Positions 22,041 through 31,484 of a DNA stretch of 64,000 bases are shown piece by piece. The notes beneath the pieces were generated by a model. That model saw only the letters and a program-made list of their open reading frames with translations. It made no database searches and was not told the DNA's origin. The stretch covers positions 62,001 through 126,000 of the forward strand of contig CAWBRQ010000006.1 of the NCBI GenBank assembly GCA_963791315.1. Reading direction: 5' to 3'. How positions within the stretch are numbered: position 1 is the first letter of the stretch; the number at the start of each line of letters is the position of its first letter. Source of the DNA: JACCZX01 sp963791315 (GTDB lineage Bacteria > Pseudomonadota > Gammaproteobacteria > Burkholderiales > Burkholderiaceae_F). A program made the position numbers and the translations under genes.

Positions 22041-24080
22041 ATGGCGCGCGCAAAGCCGCCGGCGGAGGACATTCGGCGTCTGCGCGAACAGATCGCGCGT
22101 GCCGATCACGACTACTACCTGCTCGATCAGCCAACGTTGCCGGACGCCGAGTACGACCGGCTGATGCGAGAACTGCAGGCGCTTGAAGCGGCGCACCCGG
22201 AGTTGATTAGCGCCGACTCGCCGACCCAGCGCGTTGGCGGAACCGCCAGCCGCGAGTTTCGCGAGGTTCGGCACGCGGCTCCAATGTTGTCGCTAAACAA
22301 TGCATTCGATGCAGCGAGCGTCGCAGCGTTCGATACGCGCGCGCGCGATGCGTTGGCGCGAGCCGGCCGCCCGGTGGAACAGATCGAGTACGCATGCGAG
22401 CTCAAGTTCGACGGCCTCGCGGTCAATCTGCGCTACGAGCGCGGTGAGCTTGTCTTGGGCGCGACGCGCGGCGATGGCGCGGTGGGTGAGGACGTCACCG
22501 CGAACATCCGCACCATTCGTGCGATTCCGCTGAGTCTGGGCAAGCGGGCGCCGGCGGTGCTCGAAGTCCGCGGCGAAGTGATGATGTTCAAGCGTGAGTT
22601 CGAGCGACTGAATGAGCGGCAGCGCGCGAAGGAGGAACGCGAATATGCGAATCCGCGCAATGCCGCTGCCGGCGCGCTGCGGCAGCTCGATCCTCGCATC
22701 ACTGCCGAGCGATCGTTGCGCTTTTTTGCGTACGGATTGGGCGAGCTGCAAGGCGCGGCTGAGCCGACGACGCACGCGGCACTGCTCGACTGGTTCGTCG
22801 ATCTGGGTGTTCCGGTAGCGCGCGAACGCGCAGTCGTCGATAGCGTTGCCGGTTGCTTGCGTTTTTACGCAGCGGTTGGCGAGCGGCGCCCGACGCTGCC
22901 ATATGAAATCGACGGCGTTGTCTACCGGATCAATTCGCGGGCCGATCAACAGCTGCTGGGCTACGTCTCGCGCGCGCCACGCTTCGCGATTGCGCACAAA
23001 TTCCCGGCGCAGGAAGCGGTGACACAACTGACTGGCATCGATATCCAGGTGGGCCGCACTGGAGCGTTGACGCCCGTGGCGCGTCTTGCGCCGGTGTTCG
23101 TTGGTGGTGTCACGGTGACGAACGCCACCTTGCACAACGAAGACGAGATTCGGCGCAAGGACGTTCGCATCGGCGACACCGTTATCGTGCGCCGCGCCGG
23201 CGACGTTATTCCCGAAGTTGTTGCGGTGATTCCCGAGCGCAGGCCGCGTGACGCCAGGGTCTTCAAGATGCCGGCCCGCTGCCCGGTGTGCTCCTCGCGC
23301 GTTTATCGCGAGGAGGGCGAGGCGGTCACGCGCTGCACCGGCGGCCTGGTGTGCGGTGCGCAGCGCAAGGGGGCGCTGCTGCATTTTGCAAGCCGGCGCG
23401 CGCTCGATATCGAGGGGCTGGGCGACAAGATCGTGGATCAACTTGTCGAAAGCGGTTTGGTGCAGGCGCCCGCCGACTTATTCAAGCTGGGCGTCGAAAC
23501 TCTGGCGGGTCTCGACCGGATGGGAGGCAAATCGGCCGCGAATCTGGTTGCGGCGCTCGAACGCGCGCGCAGCACAACACTCGAGCGTTTCATCTACGCG
23601 CTCGGCATACGACATGTGGGTGAGTCGACCGCCCGCGATTTGGCGCGGCATTTCGGCAGGCTGGATCCGATCATCAATGCATCGGAAGACGAACTGCTGC
23701 AAGTACCCGATGTGGGGCCTGTGGTTGCCGCATCGATCGCGCATTTCTTCGTCGAATCGCACAACCGCGAAGGCATCGCGCAGCTGCGCGCTGCCGGAGT
23801 TCGATGGCCAGAGACAGATCCGGCTCGTAGACAAAGCGGAGCGCCGGCCGGGCCGCTGGCCGGGAAGACGTTCGTTATCACCGGAACGTTGCCGACGCTA
23901 AAGCGCGACGATGCCAAATCGATGATCGAGGCGGCAGGCGGGAAGGTATCCGGGTCGGTGTCGAAGAAGACCGATTATGTCGTCGCCGGCGATGACGCCG
24001 GATCGAAGCTCGCCAAGGCACGCGAGCTTGAGGTGTCTATCATCGACGAAGCGCAATTACAAAAAATGCTGGGAGACTAG
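22041..24080 (+). CDS. ligA: NAD-dependent DNA ligase LigA
   Basis: 679 residues from the ATG at 22041. Domain Ia DHDYYLLDQPTLPDAEYDRL; adenylation motif CELKFDG with the nucleophile Lys at about residue 122; OB fold DIQVGRTGALTPVARL; four zinc cysteines in CPVC...RCTGGLVC at about 414-438; helix-hairpin-helix region; C-terminal BRCT domain from PLAGKTFVITGTLPTL. Intact and full length. It seals nicks in replication and repair using NAD. It lies nine bases after zipA and is followed by a phosphorylase gene on the same strand. Confidence 0.97.
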   Translation: MARAKPPAEDIRRLREQIARADHDYYLLDQPTLPDAEYDRLMRELQALEAAHPELISADSPTQRVGGTASREFREVRHAAPMLSLNNAFDAASVAAFDTRARDALARAGRPVEQIEYACELKFDGLAVNLRYERGELVLGATRGDGAVGEDVTANIRTIRAIPLSLGKRAPAVLEVRGEVMMFKREFERLNERQRAKEEREYANPRNAAAGALRQLDPRITAERSLRFFAYGLGELQGAAEPTTHAALLDWFVDLGVPVARERAVVDSVAGCLRFYAAVGERRPTLPYEIDGVVYRINSRADQQLLGYVSRAPRFAIAHKFPAQEAVTQLTGIDIQVGRTGALTPVARLAPVFVGGVTVTNATLHNEDEIRRKDVRIGDTVIVRRAGDVIPEVVAVIPERRPRDARVFKMPARCPVCSSRVYREEGEAVTRCTGGLVCGAQRKGALLHFASRRALDIEGLGDKIVDQLVESGLVQAPADLFKLGVETLAGLDRMGGKSAANLVAALERARSTTLERFIYALGIRHVGESTARDLARHFGRLDPIINASEDELLQVPDVGPVVAASIAHFFVESHNREGIAQLRAAGVRWPETDPARRQSGAPAGPLAGKTFVITGTLPTLKRDDAKSMIEAAGGKVSGSVSKKTDYVVAGDDAGSKLAKARELEVSIIDEAQLQKMLGD

Positions 24081-24081
24081 T

Positions 24082-24825
24082 TTGTACGCAATCATCGGCG
24101 GCAGCGGCCTGGCCAAGCTCACCGCGCTACAGAACCAGCGCCGGCAGGTGATGCGCACACCGTATGGCGAACCGTCGGGAGCATTGACGTTCGGCGAATT
24201 CGCAGGTGCCGAGGTCGTGTTCCTCGCGCGCCACGGCTACGGACACACGTTGTCGCCGCACGAGATCAACTATCGCGCCAACATCTGGGCGCTGAAGGAA
24301 TTGAAAGTCGAAGGTGTCATCGCGGTGGCCACCGTCGGCGGGATCCGTGACGATCTGGCGCCTGGCACTCTGGTGCTACCCAATCAGATCATCGACTACA
24401 CGCACAGCCGCAAGAGCACTTTTTTCGAAGGCTCGGAGATGCCGGTGACGCACGTCGACTTCACACAGCCGTATTCGAGAGCGTTGCGCGGCCGGCTGAT
24501 CGCTGCTGCCGCAGCGTGCAATGAGAAAGTGTTCGACGGTGGCGTTTACGCGTGCACGCAGGGACCACGGCTCGAAACGGCGGCAGAGATCGAGCGGATC
24601 GCGCGCGAAGGCGGTGACGTCGTCGGAATGACCGGCATGCCGGAGACGGTGCTGGCGCGCGAGGCGAATCTTGAATACGCATCAATCGCTGTCGTGATCA
24701 ACCACGCGGCCGGTCGCGGAGACAGCGTGCAAGCGATCAAGCTGGAAGAGCTCGGAGAAGTGATGAATCAAAGCATCGTGCGGGCCGTGCGCATTCTTAC
24801 GTCGTTTTTCGAGAGGACGCCGTGA
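24082..24825 (+). CDS. S-methyl-5'-thioinosine / purine nucleoside phosphorylase (PNP/MTAP family 2)
   Basis: A TTG start with GGGAG upstream gives YAIIGGSGLAKLTALQNQ; 247 residues. Family landmarks: FLARHGYGHTLSPHEINYRA (phosphate/nucleoside contacts), VATVGGIRDDLAPGTLVLP, FDGGVYACTQGPRLETAAEI and GDVVGMTGMPETVLAREANL. The residues fit the bacterial methylthioinosine phosphorylases as well as 6-oxopurine PNPs. It would recycle methylthio-nucleosides left by polyamine synthesis. The stop overlaps the def start (GTGA). Confidence 0.85.
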   Translation: MYAIIGGSGLAKLTALQNQRRQVMRTPYGEPSGALTFGEFAGAEVVFLARHGYGHTLSPHEINYRANIWALKELKVEGVIAVATVGGIRDDLAPGTLVLPNQIIDYTHSRKSTFFEGSEMPVTHVDFTQPYSRALRGRLIAAAAACNEKVFDGGVYACTQGPRLETAAEIERIAREGGDVVGMTGMPETVLAREANLEYASIAVVINHAAGRGDSVQAIKLEELGEVMNQSIVRAVRILTSFFERTP

Positions 24826-25365
24826 TTCACGAAATTCTGCGGATGGGTGATCCGCGGCTGCTGGAAGCGTCGCAGCCGGTGCGATGACCTGTCCGCGCCC
24901 GAGCTCAAGACGCTGGTCGACGACATGTTCGAGACGATGCATGCAGCGAGCGGTGCGGGGCTGGCGGCGCCGCAAATCGGTGTGCCATTGCGCCTGGTGA
25001 TCTTCGGCTACAACGATCCTGAAGCACGTAACCCTCGCTACCCCGATGCCGATCCGGTGCCGCAAACTATCCTGATCAATCCGGTGATCGAACCGATTGG
25101 CAACGAAATGGAAGAGGGCTGGGAAGGGTGCTTGTCGGTGCCTGGTTTGCGCGGTGTCGTTGCACGCCACTCGAAGATCCGCTATCGCGGCGTCGATCTG
25201 CAAGGCCGGCCTATCGATCGCGTTGCCGACGGATTCCATGCGCGTGTCGTGCAGCACGAATGCGATCACCTCGACGGCATCCTGTACCCGATGCGCGTGC
25301 GCGATTTCTCGCGCTTCGGCTACACGGACATTCTGTTTCCGGAGATGGCCGACGCCGACGAGTGA
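24822..25365 (+). CDS. def: Peptide deformylase (one frameshift)
   Basis: GTG start, IHEILRMGDPRLLEASQPV, then the frame shifts near 24885 into DDLSAPELKTLVDDMFETM. All three catalytic motifs follow: GAGLAAPQIG, EGCLSVPG (zinc/iron Cys) and VQHECDHLDG (metal His pair and catalytic Glu). About 180 residues restored. It removes the formyl group from nascent proteins. The break is consistent with loss of one CG from a CGCG run. Its last 46 bases overlap the end of glnD on the other strand. Confidence 0.93.
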
Positions 25366-27932
25366 AGCGGTGTTGCGAGCGCCTCGAGCAGATCGCTTTC
25401 GATCGCCAGCTGGCCCTTTGCGGATTCGAGTTGGGCGCCCGAGATCAAAAACACGTCTTCCGCGCGCTCGCCGAGCGTCAGGATCTTGGCGGTGTGGACC
25501 TCAAGGTCGTGGTTGGCAAGTACACGCGCGATCGAATACAGCAGACCGAGCCGGTCCGTCGCAACGACGGACAGCAGAAATCGCGATCCGCGCTCGTCGG
25601 GCTGCACCTGCACGCTCGGCGATACCGGAAACTGGCGCGATTGCCGCGATTGCCGGTATTTCTCGGGCGGCGCCGGTACCGGCAGCGCGTGCTCTTTCGA
25701 TATCCACTCGGCGAGCTCGTGTTCAACCTGACTTAACAGCTCGCGATAGTGATGCGCACGGCCGTGATCGGTCACCAGAAACGTGTCGAGCGCATACCCG
25801 TGGCGTGTTGTGTGCACACGCGCATCGAGAATGCTCAGGTTGCGGCTGTCGAAATAGCCGCAAACACGCGCGAACAGGCCTTTCTGGTCTTTGACATAGA
25901 TCAGCACCTCCGCGCCTTCGCCGATCGGTGCCAGGCGCGCGCGCACGATCGGTCGCTCACTGTCCACTTTGCTAAACAACGAGCGCGTGTGCCAGGCGAT
26001 GTCCTGTGCGCTGTGGCGCAGGAAGTAAACGACGTCGAGCTGGCGCCATAGCGCATCGCGCACGTCGTCGGACAAGCCATACAACCGCAATATGCGCATC
26101 GCTTCCTGTTTGCGGCCTTCGAGGACTGCGGTCGGGGCAACGGTTCCGCCGCCGAGCAGCCGTCGCGTCGAGCGAAACAGGTCTTCGAGCAGCTTGCCCT
26201 TCCACGCATTCCAGACCTTCGGGCTGGTGCCGCGAATATCGGCGACCGTCAGCAAATACAGTGCGACCAGCGTGCGCTCGTCCTTGACGAGCGCCGCGAA
26301 GCGCTCGATCACCGCGGGATCGGCCAGATCCTGCTTCTGCGCGACCTGCGACAGCAACAGGTGCTGTGCCACCAGGAACTCGACCAGCGCGGTGTCGGCG
26401 CGGTCGAGCCCGTGATCGCGACAGAACTTGCGCGCATCCCGGCTGCCAAGATCGCTGTGATCGCCGCCGCGCCCTTTCGCGATGTCGTGAAAGATCGCGG
26501 CGATGTAGAGCACCCACGGCCGATCGAAGTCCGCCATCAACTGGCTGCACAGCGGATATTCGTGGGCGTGCTCGGACAGCGTGAACCGGCGCAGATTGCG
26601 CAGGACCTGCAGGATGTGCTGATCGACCGTGTAGACATGAAACAGGTCGTGCTGCATCTGTCCGACGATGCGCCGGAACACAGGCAGATACCGGCCCAGC
26701 ACCGACAGGTCGTTCATCCGGCGCAGCTCGTGCAACACACCCTTAGGCTGCTGCAACAGCGCGATGAACGTGGCGCGGTTGGCCGGGTTGCGCCGGTAGC
26801 GTGCGTCGACCTTGACGCGCGCGTGCCACAGGGCGCGCATCAACTGCGCCGACATGCCTTTCAGCTCGCGGTGCTGCGCCATGATTAGGAACGCGCGGAG
26901 GATCCCGTTCGGGTCGAGCTCGAGGCCGGACTCGTGCGCCAGATCGAGCAGCTCGTTGCGGACTACGAAAGTCGCGTCGAGCGCGCGCACATCGCTTTGA
27001 TCGCGCCCAAAGAGCCGCTGCTCGATGTTCTGCAGCAGGATCGTATTCATCTGCGTGACGACCTTGGCCGAGCGGTAATACTGCTGCATCAGCACTTCGC
27101 TTGGACGGCAATTGGCAGTGGCGTGGACCGAACTCATCTGCGCCACCGCGTCCTGCACGTCGAACACGAGCCGGTCCTCGCGGCGCCCTGTCACCAGGTG
27201 CAATCGCGCGCGGATTTCCCTGATGCGCCGCTCGCTGCGCCGAATGATGCGAGCCTCTTCGTCGGTGATGAATCCGCGCCGTGCAAGCTCGGCCCAGCTG
27301 CCGCCGTAGCCGCTCGCACGCGCCACCCAAACAACGACCTGCAGGTCGCGCAAGCCGCCGGGACTCTCCTTGACATTCGGTTCGAGGCTGTACGGTGCTT
27401 CTTCGTACTTGATATGCCGTTGCTTCTGCTCGAGCAGCTTCGCGCGGAAGTACGCCTCGCGGTCCAGGGTCGCGACGACGGCGCGCGAAAATGCGACGTA
27501 ACGCGAACGCGGGCCTGTCAACAGCCGCGACTCGAGCATCGCCGTCAGGATGGTGATATCGCGCTGCGCCTCACCAATGCATTCGTCGAGCGTTCGCACG
27601 CTGTGCCCGAGCGGCACGCCCAGGTCCCATAGCAGGCTGACCAGATTCTCGATGGTTCGTGCGTCTTCTTCGGTCGGCGGCTGATTGAGCAGGATCAGCA
27701 CGTCGACGTCAGAGTGAGGGAATAACTCGCCGCGACCGTAGCCGCCTACCGCAATCAGCGTCGCGCGCGACGTGATGCCGCTTGCCTCGGCCACTTCCCG
27801 CAACAAGCGGTCGACCGAGCGCGAGAGCCCGCGCAGCAAGGCGTCGACCGAGCCGCCGGCGTTGAAACGTTGGATCAGGAGTGCGCGCTCTTGCCGCAGG
27901 CGATCGCGCAGCTTGAACGCGATATCGTTCAC
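25320..27932 (-). CDS. glnD: Bifunctional uridylyltransferase / uridylyl-removing enzyme GlnD
   Basis: 870 residues, intact. Nucleotidyltransferase motif GGYGRGELFPHSDVDVLIL at residues 63-81; HD phosphohydrolase motif AIFHDIAKGRGGDHSDLG near residue 480; two C-terminal ACT-like regions (VLIYVKDQKGLFARVCGYF and RFLLSVVATDRLGLLYSIA) that sense glutamine. It modifies the PII proteins and so sets nitrogen status. Its start lies 6 bases after the map stop, so map-glnD form an operon. The C-terminal end runs 46 bases into def. Confidence 0.97.
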   Translation of the reverse strand: MNDIAFKLRDRLRQERALLIQRFNAGGSVDALLRGLSRSVDRLLREVAEASGITSRATLIAVGGYGRGELFPHSDVDVLILLNQPPTEEDARTIENLVSLLWDLGVPLGHSVRTLDECIGEAQRDITILTAMLESRLLTGPRSRYVAFSRAVVATLDREAYFRAKLLEQKQRHIKYEEAPYSLEPNVKESPGGLRDLQVVVWVARASGYGGSWAELARRGFITDEEARIIRRSERRIREIRARLHLVTGRREDRLVFDVQDAVAQMSSVHATANCRPSEVLMQQYYRSAKVVTQMNTILLQNIEQRLFGRDQSDVRALDATFVVRNELLDLAHESGLELDPNGILRAFLIMAQHRELKGMSAQLMRALWHARVKVDARYRRNPANRATFIALLQQPKGVLHELRRMNDLSVLGRYLPVFRRIVGQMQHDLFHVYTVDQHILQVLRNLRRFTLSEHAHEYPLCSQLMADFDRPWVLYIAAIFHDIAKGRGGDHSDLGSRDARKFCRDHGLDRADTALVEFLVAQHLLLSQVAQKQDLADPAVIERFAALVKDERTLVALYLLTVADIRGTSPKVWNAWKGKLLEDLFRSTRRLLGGGTVAPTAVLEGRKQEAMRILRLYGLSDDVRDALWRQLDVVYFLRHSAQDIAWHTRSLFSKVDSERPIVRARLAPIGEGAEVLIYVKDQKGLFARVCGYFDSRNLSILDARVHTTRHGYALDTFLVTDHGRAHHYRELLSQVEHELAEWISKEHALPVPAPPEKYRQSRQSRQFPVSPSVQVQPDERGSRFLLSVVATDRLGLLYSIARVLANHDLEVHTAKILTLGERAEDVFLISGAQLESAKGQLAIESDLLEALATPLHSSASAISGNRMSV

Positions 27933-27938
27933 AAAGAA

Positions 27939-28782
27939 TTACGCTGGGGCGTGCTCGTGCTCGCGCGCCTCTGCATTTCCTTTTTGAATGAACGCGGGCA
28001 AGGCGGGCGAGCCGGCCGAAAGCGTCATCACTTCATAGCCGGATTCGGTGACCAGCACCGTGTGCTCCCATTGTGCTGACAGCGAATGGTCCTTGGTGAC
28101 GATGGTCCAGCCGTCCGCCAGCTCCTTGATCTCGCGTCGCCCGGCGTTGATCATCGGTTCGACGGTGAAGGTCATGCCGGTGGTCAGCGGCTCGAGCGTG
28201 CCGGGCTTGCCGTAGTGCAGGATTTGCGGCTCTTCGTGAAACTTGCGACCGATGCCGTGACCGCAGAACTCGCGTACGACGCTGTATCCATTTTTTTCGG
28301 CGTGCACCTGGATTGCGTGGCCGATATCGCCAATGGTGGCACCCGGCCGCACTTGGTCGATGCCGAGCCACATGCAGTCATACGTGACGTCGCTTAGGCG
28401 CCGCGCCGCGATCGACGGCTCGCCGACGAAGTACATGCGGCTGGTGTCGCCGTGAAAGCCGTCCTTGATGACCGTGACGTCGATGTTCAGCACATCGCCG
28501 TTCTTCAGCGCCTTGTCGCCCGGGATCCCGTGGCACACCTGATGGTTAACCGACGTGCAGATCGCCTTCGGAAACGGGCGATAGCCGGGCGGCGCGTAGT
28601 TCAGCGGTGCCGGTATCGTGCTTCTGCACATTGGTCATGTAGTCGTGGCAAAGCCGATCCAGCTCACCGGTGGTGACGCCGGGCTTCACATACGGGGCCA
28701 CGAAGTCCAGGACTTCCGAGGCCAGCCGGCCGGCGACGCGCATTCCGGCGATTTCTTCGACTGTCTTGATTACGATGGCCAT
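27939..28782 (-). CDS. map: Methionine aminopeptidase type I (one frameshift)
   Basis: Starts MAIVIKTVEEIAGMRVAGRL. The frame breaks near 28612 after VQKHDTGTA, then continues NYAPPGYRPFPKAICTSVN. Metal ligands are visible in NIDVTVIKDGFHGDTSRMY (two Asp), REFCGHGIGRKFHEEPQI (His), TFTVEPMIN (Glu) and QWEHTVLV (Glu). About 281 residues; the C-terminal HEHAPA tail is a mild oddity. It removes the initiator Met after deformylation, and def lies 3 kb away. Divergent from rpsB. Confidence 0.95.
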
Positions 28783-28810
28783 GGAAGTGGGTCTTTTCGT
28801 CCGAGTTAGC

Positions 28811-28816
28811 TATAAT
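28811..28816 (+). promoter_or_regulatory. Candidate -10 element of the rpsB operon
   Basis: TATAAT in the 196-base gap between divergent map and rpsB, leaving a leader of about 160 bases before rpsB. No good -35 was found at the usual distance. A long GC-rich leader fits autogenous control by S2, as known for rpsB-tsf in other bacteria, but no defined leader structure was verified here. Confidence 0.4.
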
Positions 28817-28978
28817 ATCCGGCTACTTGCGGCTTAGTCGTTCGAAATCGAGAGATTTGCCATAACGGCGAACGAGAGCAGCGAGAAATCACGCACGGCA
28901 TCCCCAAGGTGCGGGCCCGGATCGAAAACTCCAGTCCCGCCTCGATGCCAGTGCCGGATCTAACCTTGGAGAATGTAG

Positions 28979-29731
28979 ATGTCGGTAACGATGCGTCAAA
29001 TGCTGGAAGCCGGGGTCCACTTTGGACACCAGACGCGCTTCTGGAATCCGAAAATGGCACCGTTCATTTTCGGTCACCGCAACAAGATTCACATCATCAA
29101 CCTCGAGCGCACGCTTGATCAGTTTCAGGCGGCGACCAAGTTCGTGCGCCAGCTGGCGAGCAATCGCGGCACGATACTTTTCGTCGGCACCAAGCGCCAG
29201 GCGCGCGAGACGATCGTCGAGGAAGCGCAGCGCGCCGGCATGCCGTTTGTCGACCAGCGCTGGCTCGGCGGCATGTTGACCAACTTCAAGACGGTCAAGG
29301 TGTCCATCAAGCGCCTGAAGGAAATGGAGCAGATCGTCGCCGACAACGGCACCGAGCGCATGTCAAAGAAAGAGGCGCTCGATTTTCAGCGCGAGATCGA
29401 GAAGCACAACAAGGCGATCGGCGGCATCAAGGACATGAACGCATTGCCCGACGCCCTGTTCGTGATCGATGTCGGTTATCACAAGATTGCGATTCTGGAA
29501 GCGGCCAAGCTCGGCATTCCGGTGGTGGCGGTGGTCGACACGAACCACTCGCCCGAGAACATCGCGTACGTGATACCGGGTAACGACGATTCGAGCCGTG
29601 CCGTGCGGCTGTACGCGCGCGGCATCGCCGATGCGGTGCTCGAAGGCAAGGCGGCAGCGCTGCAGGGTGTGGTGCAGGCAGCTGCCAGCGACAACGATGA
29701 AGAGTTCGTCGAAGTGAACGAAGCGCAATAG
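28979..29731 (+). CDS. rpsB: 30S ribosomal protein S2
   Basis: 250 residues, MSVTMRQMLEAGVHFGHQTR then FWNPKMAPFIFGHRNKIHII and the late motif PVVAVVDTNHSPENIAYVIP. The ATG is preceded by TTGGAG. First gene of the translation and envelope cluster. The acidic C-terminus (SDNDEEFVEVNEAQ) is typical of betaproteobacterial S2. S2 is needed for S1 binding and sits on the back of the 30S subunit. Confidence 0.99.
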   Translation: MSVTMRQMLEAGVHFGHQTRFWNPKMAPFIFGHRNKIHIINLERTLDQFQAATKFVRQLASNRGTILFVGTKRQARETIVEEAQRAGMPFVDQRWLGGMLTNFKTVKVSIKRLKEMEQIVADNGTERMSKKEALDFQREIEKHNKAIGGIKDMNALPDALFVIDVGYHKIAILEAAKLGIPVVAVVDTNHSPENIAYVIPGNDDSSRAVRLYARGIADAVLEGKAAALQGVVQAAASDNDEEFVEVNEAQ

Positions 29732-29754
29732 CTTCAACGAACGCATAGGCTTGG

Positions 29755-29776
29755 AAGGGGCGCAAGCCCCTTTTTT
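29755..29776 (+). terminator. Terminator-like hairpin between rpsB and tsf
   Basis: GGGGC GCAA GCCCC followed by six T residues; the two A residues before it can extend the stem. It lies 24 bases after rpsB and 24 before tsf. In this gene order it probably acts as an attenuator that lowers tsf-pyrH expression relative to rpsB, not as a full stop. Confidence 0.8.
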
Positions 29777-29799
29777 GTAGAAACAGATTGGGAGTAGGG

Positions 29800-30690
29800 A
29801 TGGCGGAAATTACCGCGGCGATGGTCAAGGAACTGCGTGAGAAGACCGATGCGCCGATGATGGAGTGCAAGAAGGCGCTGGCCGAGGCCGATGGCGACAT
29901 GGCAAAGGCTGAAGAGATCCTGCGCGTGAAGCTCGGCAACAAGGCGAGCAAGGCAGCATCCAGAGTCGCGGCCGAAGGCGTGGTCGCGATCGATATCGAT
30001 AGCGCAGGCAAGGTCGGCGCGATCGTCGAAGTGAACTCGGAGACCGACTTCGTTGCGAAGAATGCGGACTTCATTCAATTCGCAAAGGATCTCGCGAAGC
30101 TGGTGGCGACGAAAAAGCCGACCGATGTGCAGGCCTTGTCGTCGTTGCCGCTGGGCTCCAGCACCGTTGAGACGACGCGTACTGCGCTGATCGGCAGAAT
30201 CGGCGAGAACATTTCGATCCGGCGCTTTGCGAGAGTCGAAGCGAAAGGAAGCTTGGCCAGCTATATCCACGGCGGCAGCAAGATCGGCGTGCTGGTCGAT
30301 CTAGTGGGCGGCGATTCGGACCTGGCGAAAGATGTCGCGATGCATATTGCGGCGAGCAAGCCGAAGTCGCTCGATGCGACCGGCGTGCCGTCCGATTTGC
30401 TCGCTACCGAGCGGCGCATCGCCGTCGAGAAGGCGCGCGAGGCAGGCAAGCCCGAAGCCATGCTCGATAAGATCGCTGAAGGCACGGTACAGAAGTATTT
30501 GCGCGAAGTGACTTTACTGGGTCAGGTCTTCGTCAAGGCGGAAGACGGCAAGCAAACGATCGAGCAGCTGCTCAAAGGCAAGGGCGCCAGCGTCGCCAGC
30601 TTCGTGCTGTACGTCGTGGGCGAGGGTATCGAACGAAAGCAAGCTGATTTCGCAGCCGAAGTTGCGGCGATGGCGACCGCCCGCGCGTGA
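29800..30690 (+). CDS. tsf: Translation elongation factor Ts
   Basis: 296 residues starting MAEITAAMVKELREKTDAPM with the hallmark TDAPMMECKKALAEADGD, then KVGAIVEVNSETDFVAKNAD. A GGGAG site precedes the ATG. It exchanges GDP for GTP on EF-Tu. Intact, with the terminator-like hairpin just upstream. Confidence 0.98.
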   Translation: MAEITAAMVKELREKTDAPMMECKKALAEADGDMAKAEEILRVKLGNKASKAASRVAAEGVVAIDIDSAGKVGAIVEVNSETDFVAKNADFIQFAKDLAKLVATKKPTDVQALSSLPLGSSTVETTRTALIGRIGENISIRRFARVEAKGSLASYIHGGSKIGVLVDLVGGDSDLAKDVAMHIAASKPKSLDATGVPSDLLATERRIAVEKAREAGKPEAMLDKIAEGTVQKYLREVTLLGQVFVKAEDGKQTIEQLLKGKGASVASFVLYVVGEGIERKQADFAAEVAAMATARA

Positions 30691-30717
30691 GCCCCAATTT
30701 GATGCCCGAGTAAACGC

Positions 30718-31467
30718 ATGTCGGCCAACGACGCGACGATCGACAACCAGCCCGCTCCGGCCTATCGGCGCGTGTTGCTGAAATTGTCGGGCGAAGCGTT
30801 GATGGGCGACGACGCGTTCGGTATCAACCGCGACGACGGTCGAGGCGATGGTCGCCGACCTGAGCGAAGTCGTGCGTCTCGGCGTCGAAGTCGCGGTCGT
30901 TATCGGTGGCGGCAATATCTTCCGCGGCGTCGCGCTTGGCGCCGAGGGAATGGACCGCGCGACTGCCGATTACATGGGCATGATGGCCACCATCATGAAC
31001 GCGATGGCGCTGCAGGATGCGCTGCGTCGCGCGGGCGTCGAAGCACGCGTGCAGTCCGCGCTGAACATCGAGGCGGTGGTCGAGCCGTACATTCGCCCGA
31101 AGGCGTTGCGCTACCTGGAAGAGGGCAAGATCGTGATCTTCGCCGCCGGCACCGGCAATCCGTTTTTCACGACCGACACCGCCGCTGCACTGCGCGGCTC
31201 GGAGATCGGTGCGCAGATCGTTTTGAAGGCGACCAAGGTCGACGGGGTCTACTCCGCCGATCCGAAGAAGGATCCGAACGCGACGCGCTACTCGACGATC
31301 ACGTTCGACGAGGCGCTCGAATCGCAAGCTGCAGATCATGGATGCCACGGCGTTTGCGCTGTGTCGCGACCAGAAGTCTGCCGATAAAGGTGTTCAATAT
31401 CGCCAAGCGCGGCGCGCTAAAGCGCGTGGTGCTGGGAGAGGACGAAGGCACGCTGGTTCATGTCTAG
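30718..31467 (+). CDS. pyrH: Uridylate kinase (frameshifts)
   Basis: Starts MSANDATIDNQPAPAYRRVL and runs to LLKLSGEALMGDDAFGINRD, breaks near 30835, continues VEAMVADLSEVVRLGVEVAV, VIGGGNIFRG, and breaks again near 31325 and 31380 before the end VFNIAKRGALKRVVLGEDEG. The amino-acid-kinase fold is clear: KLSGEAL, GGGN and DTAAALRGSEIGAQIVLKAT. About 249 residues. UMP to UDP, hexameric, essential; the breaks are therefore almost surely errors. Confidence 0.95.
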   Translation: MSANDATIDNQPAPAYRRVLLKLSGEALMGDDAFGINRDDGRGDGRRPERSRASRRRSRGRYRWRQYLPRRRAWRRGNGPRDCRLHGHDGHHHERDGAAGCAASRGRRSTRAVRAEHRGGGRAVHSPEGVALPGRGQDRDLRRRHRQSVFHDRHRRCTARLGDRCADRFEGDQGRRGLLRRSEEGSERDALLDDHVRRGARIASCRSWMPRRLRCVATRSLPIKVFNIAKRGALKRVVLGEDEGTLVHV

Positions 31468-31484
31468 ACGTAAGGAGTGAGCCG

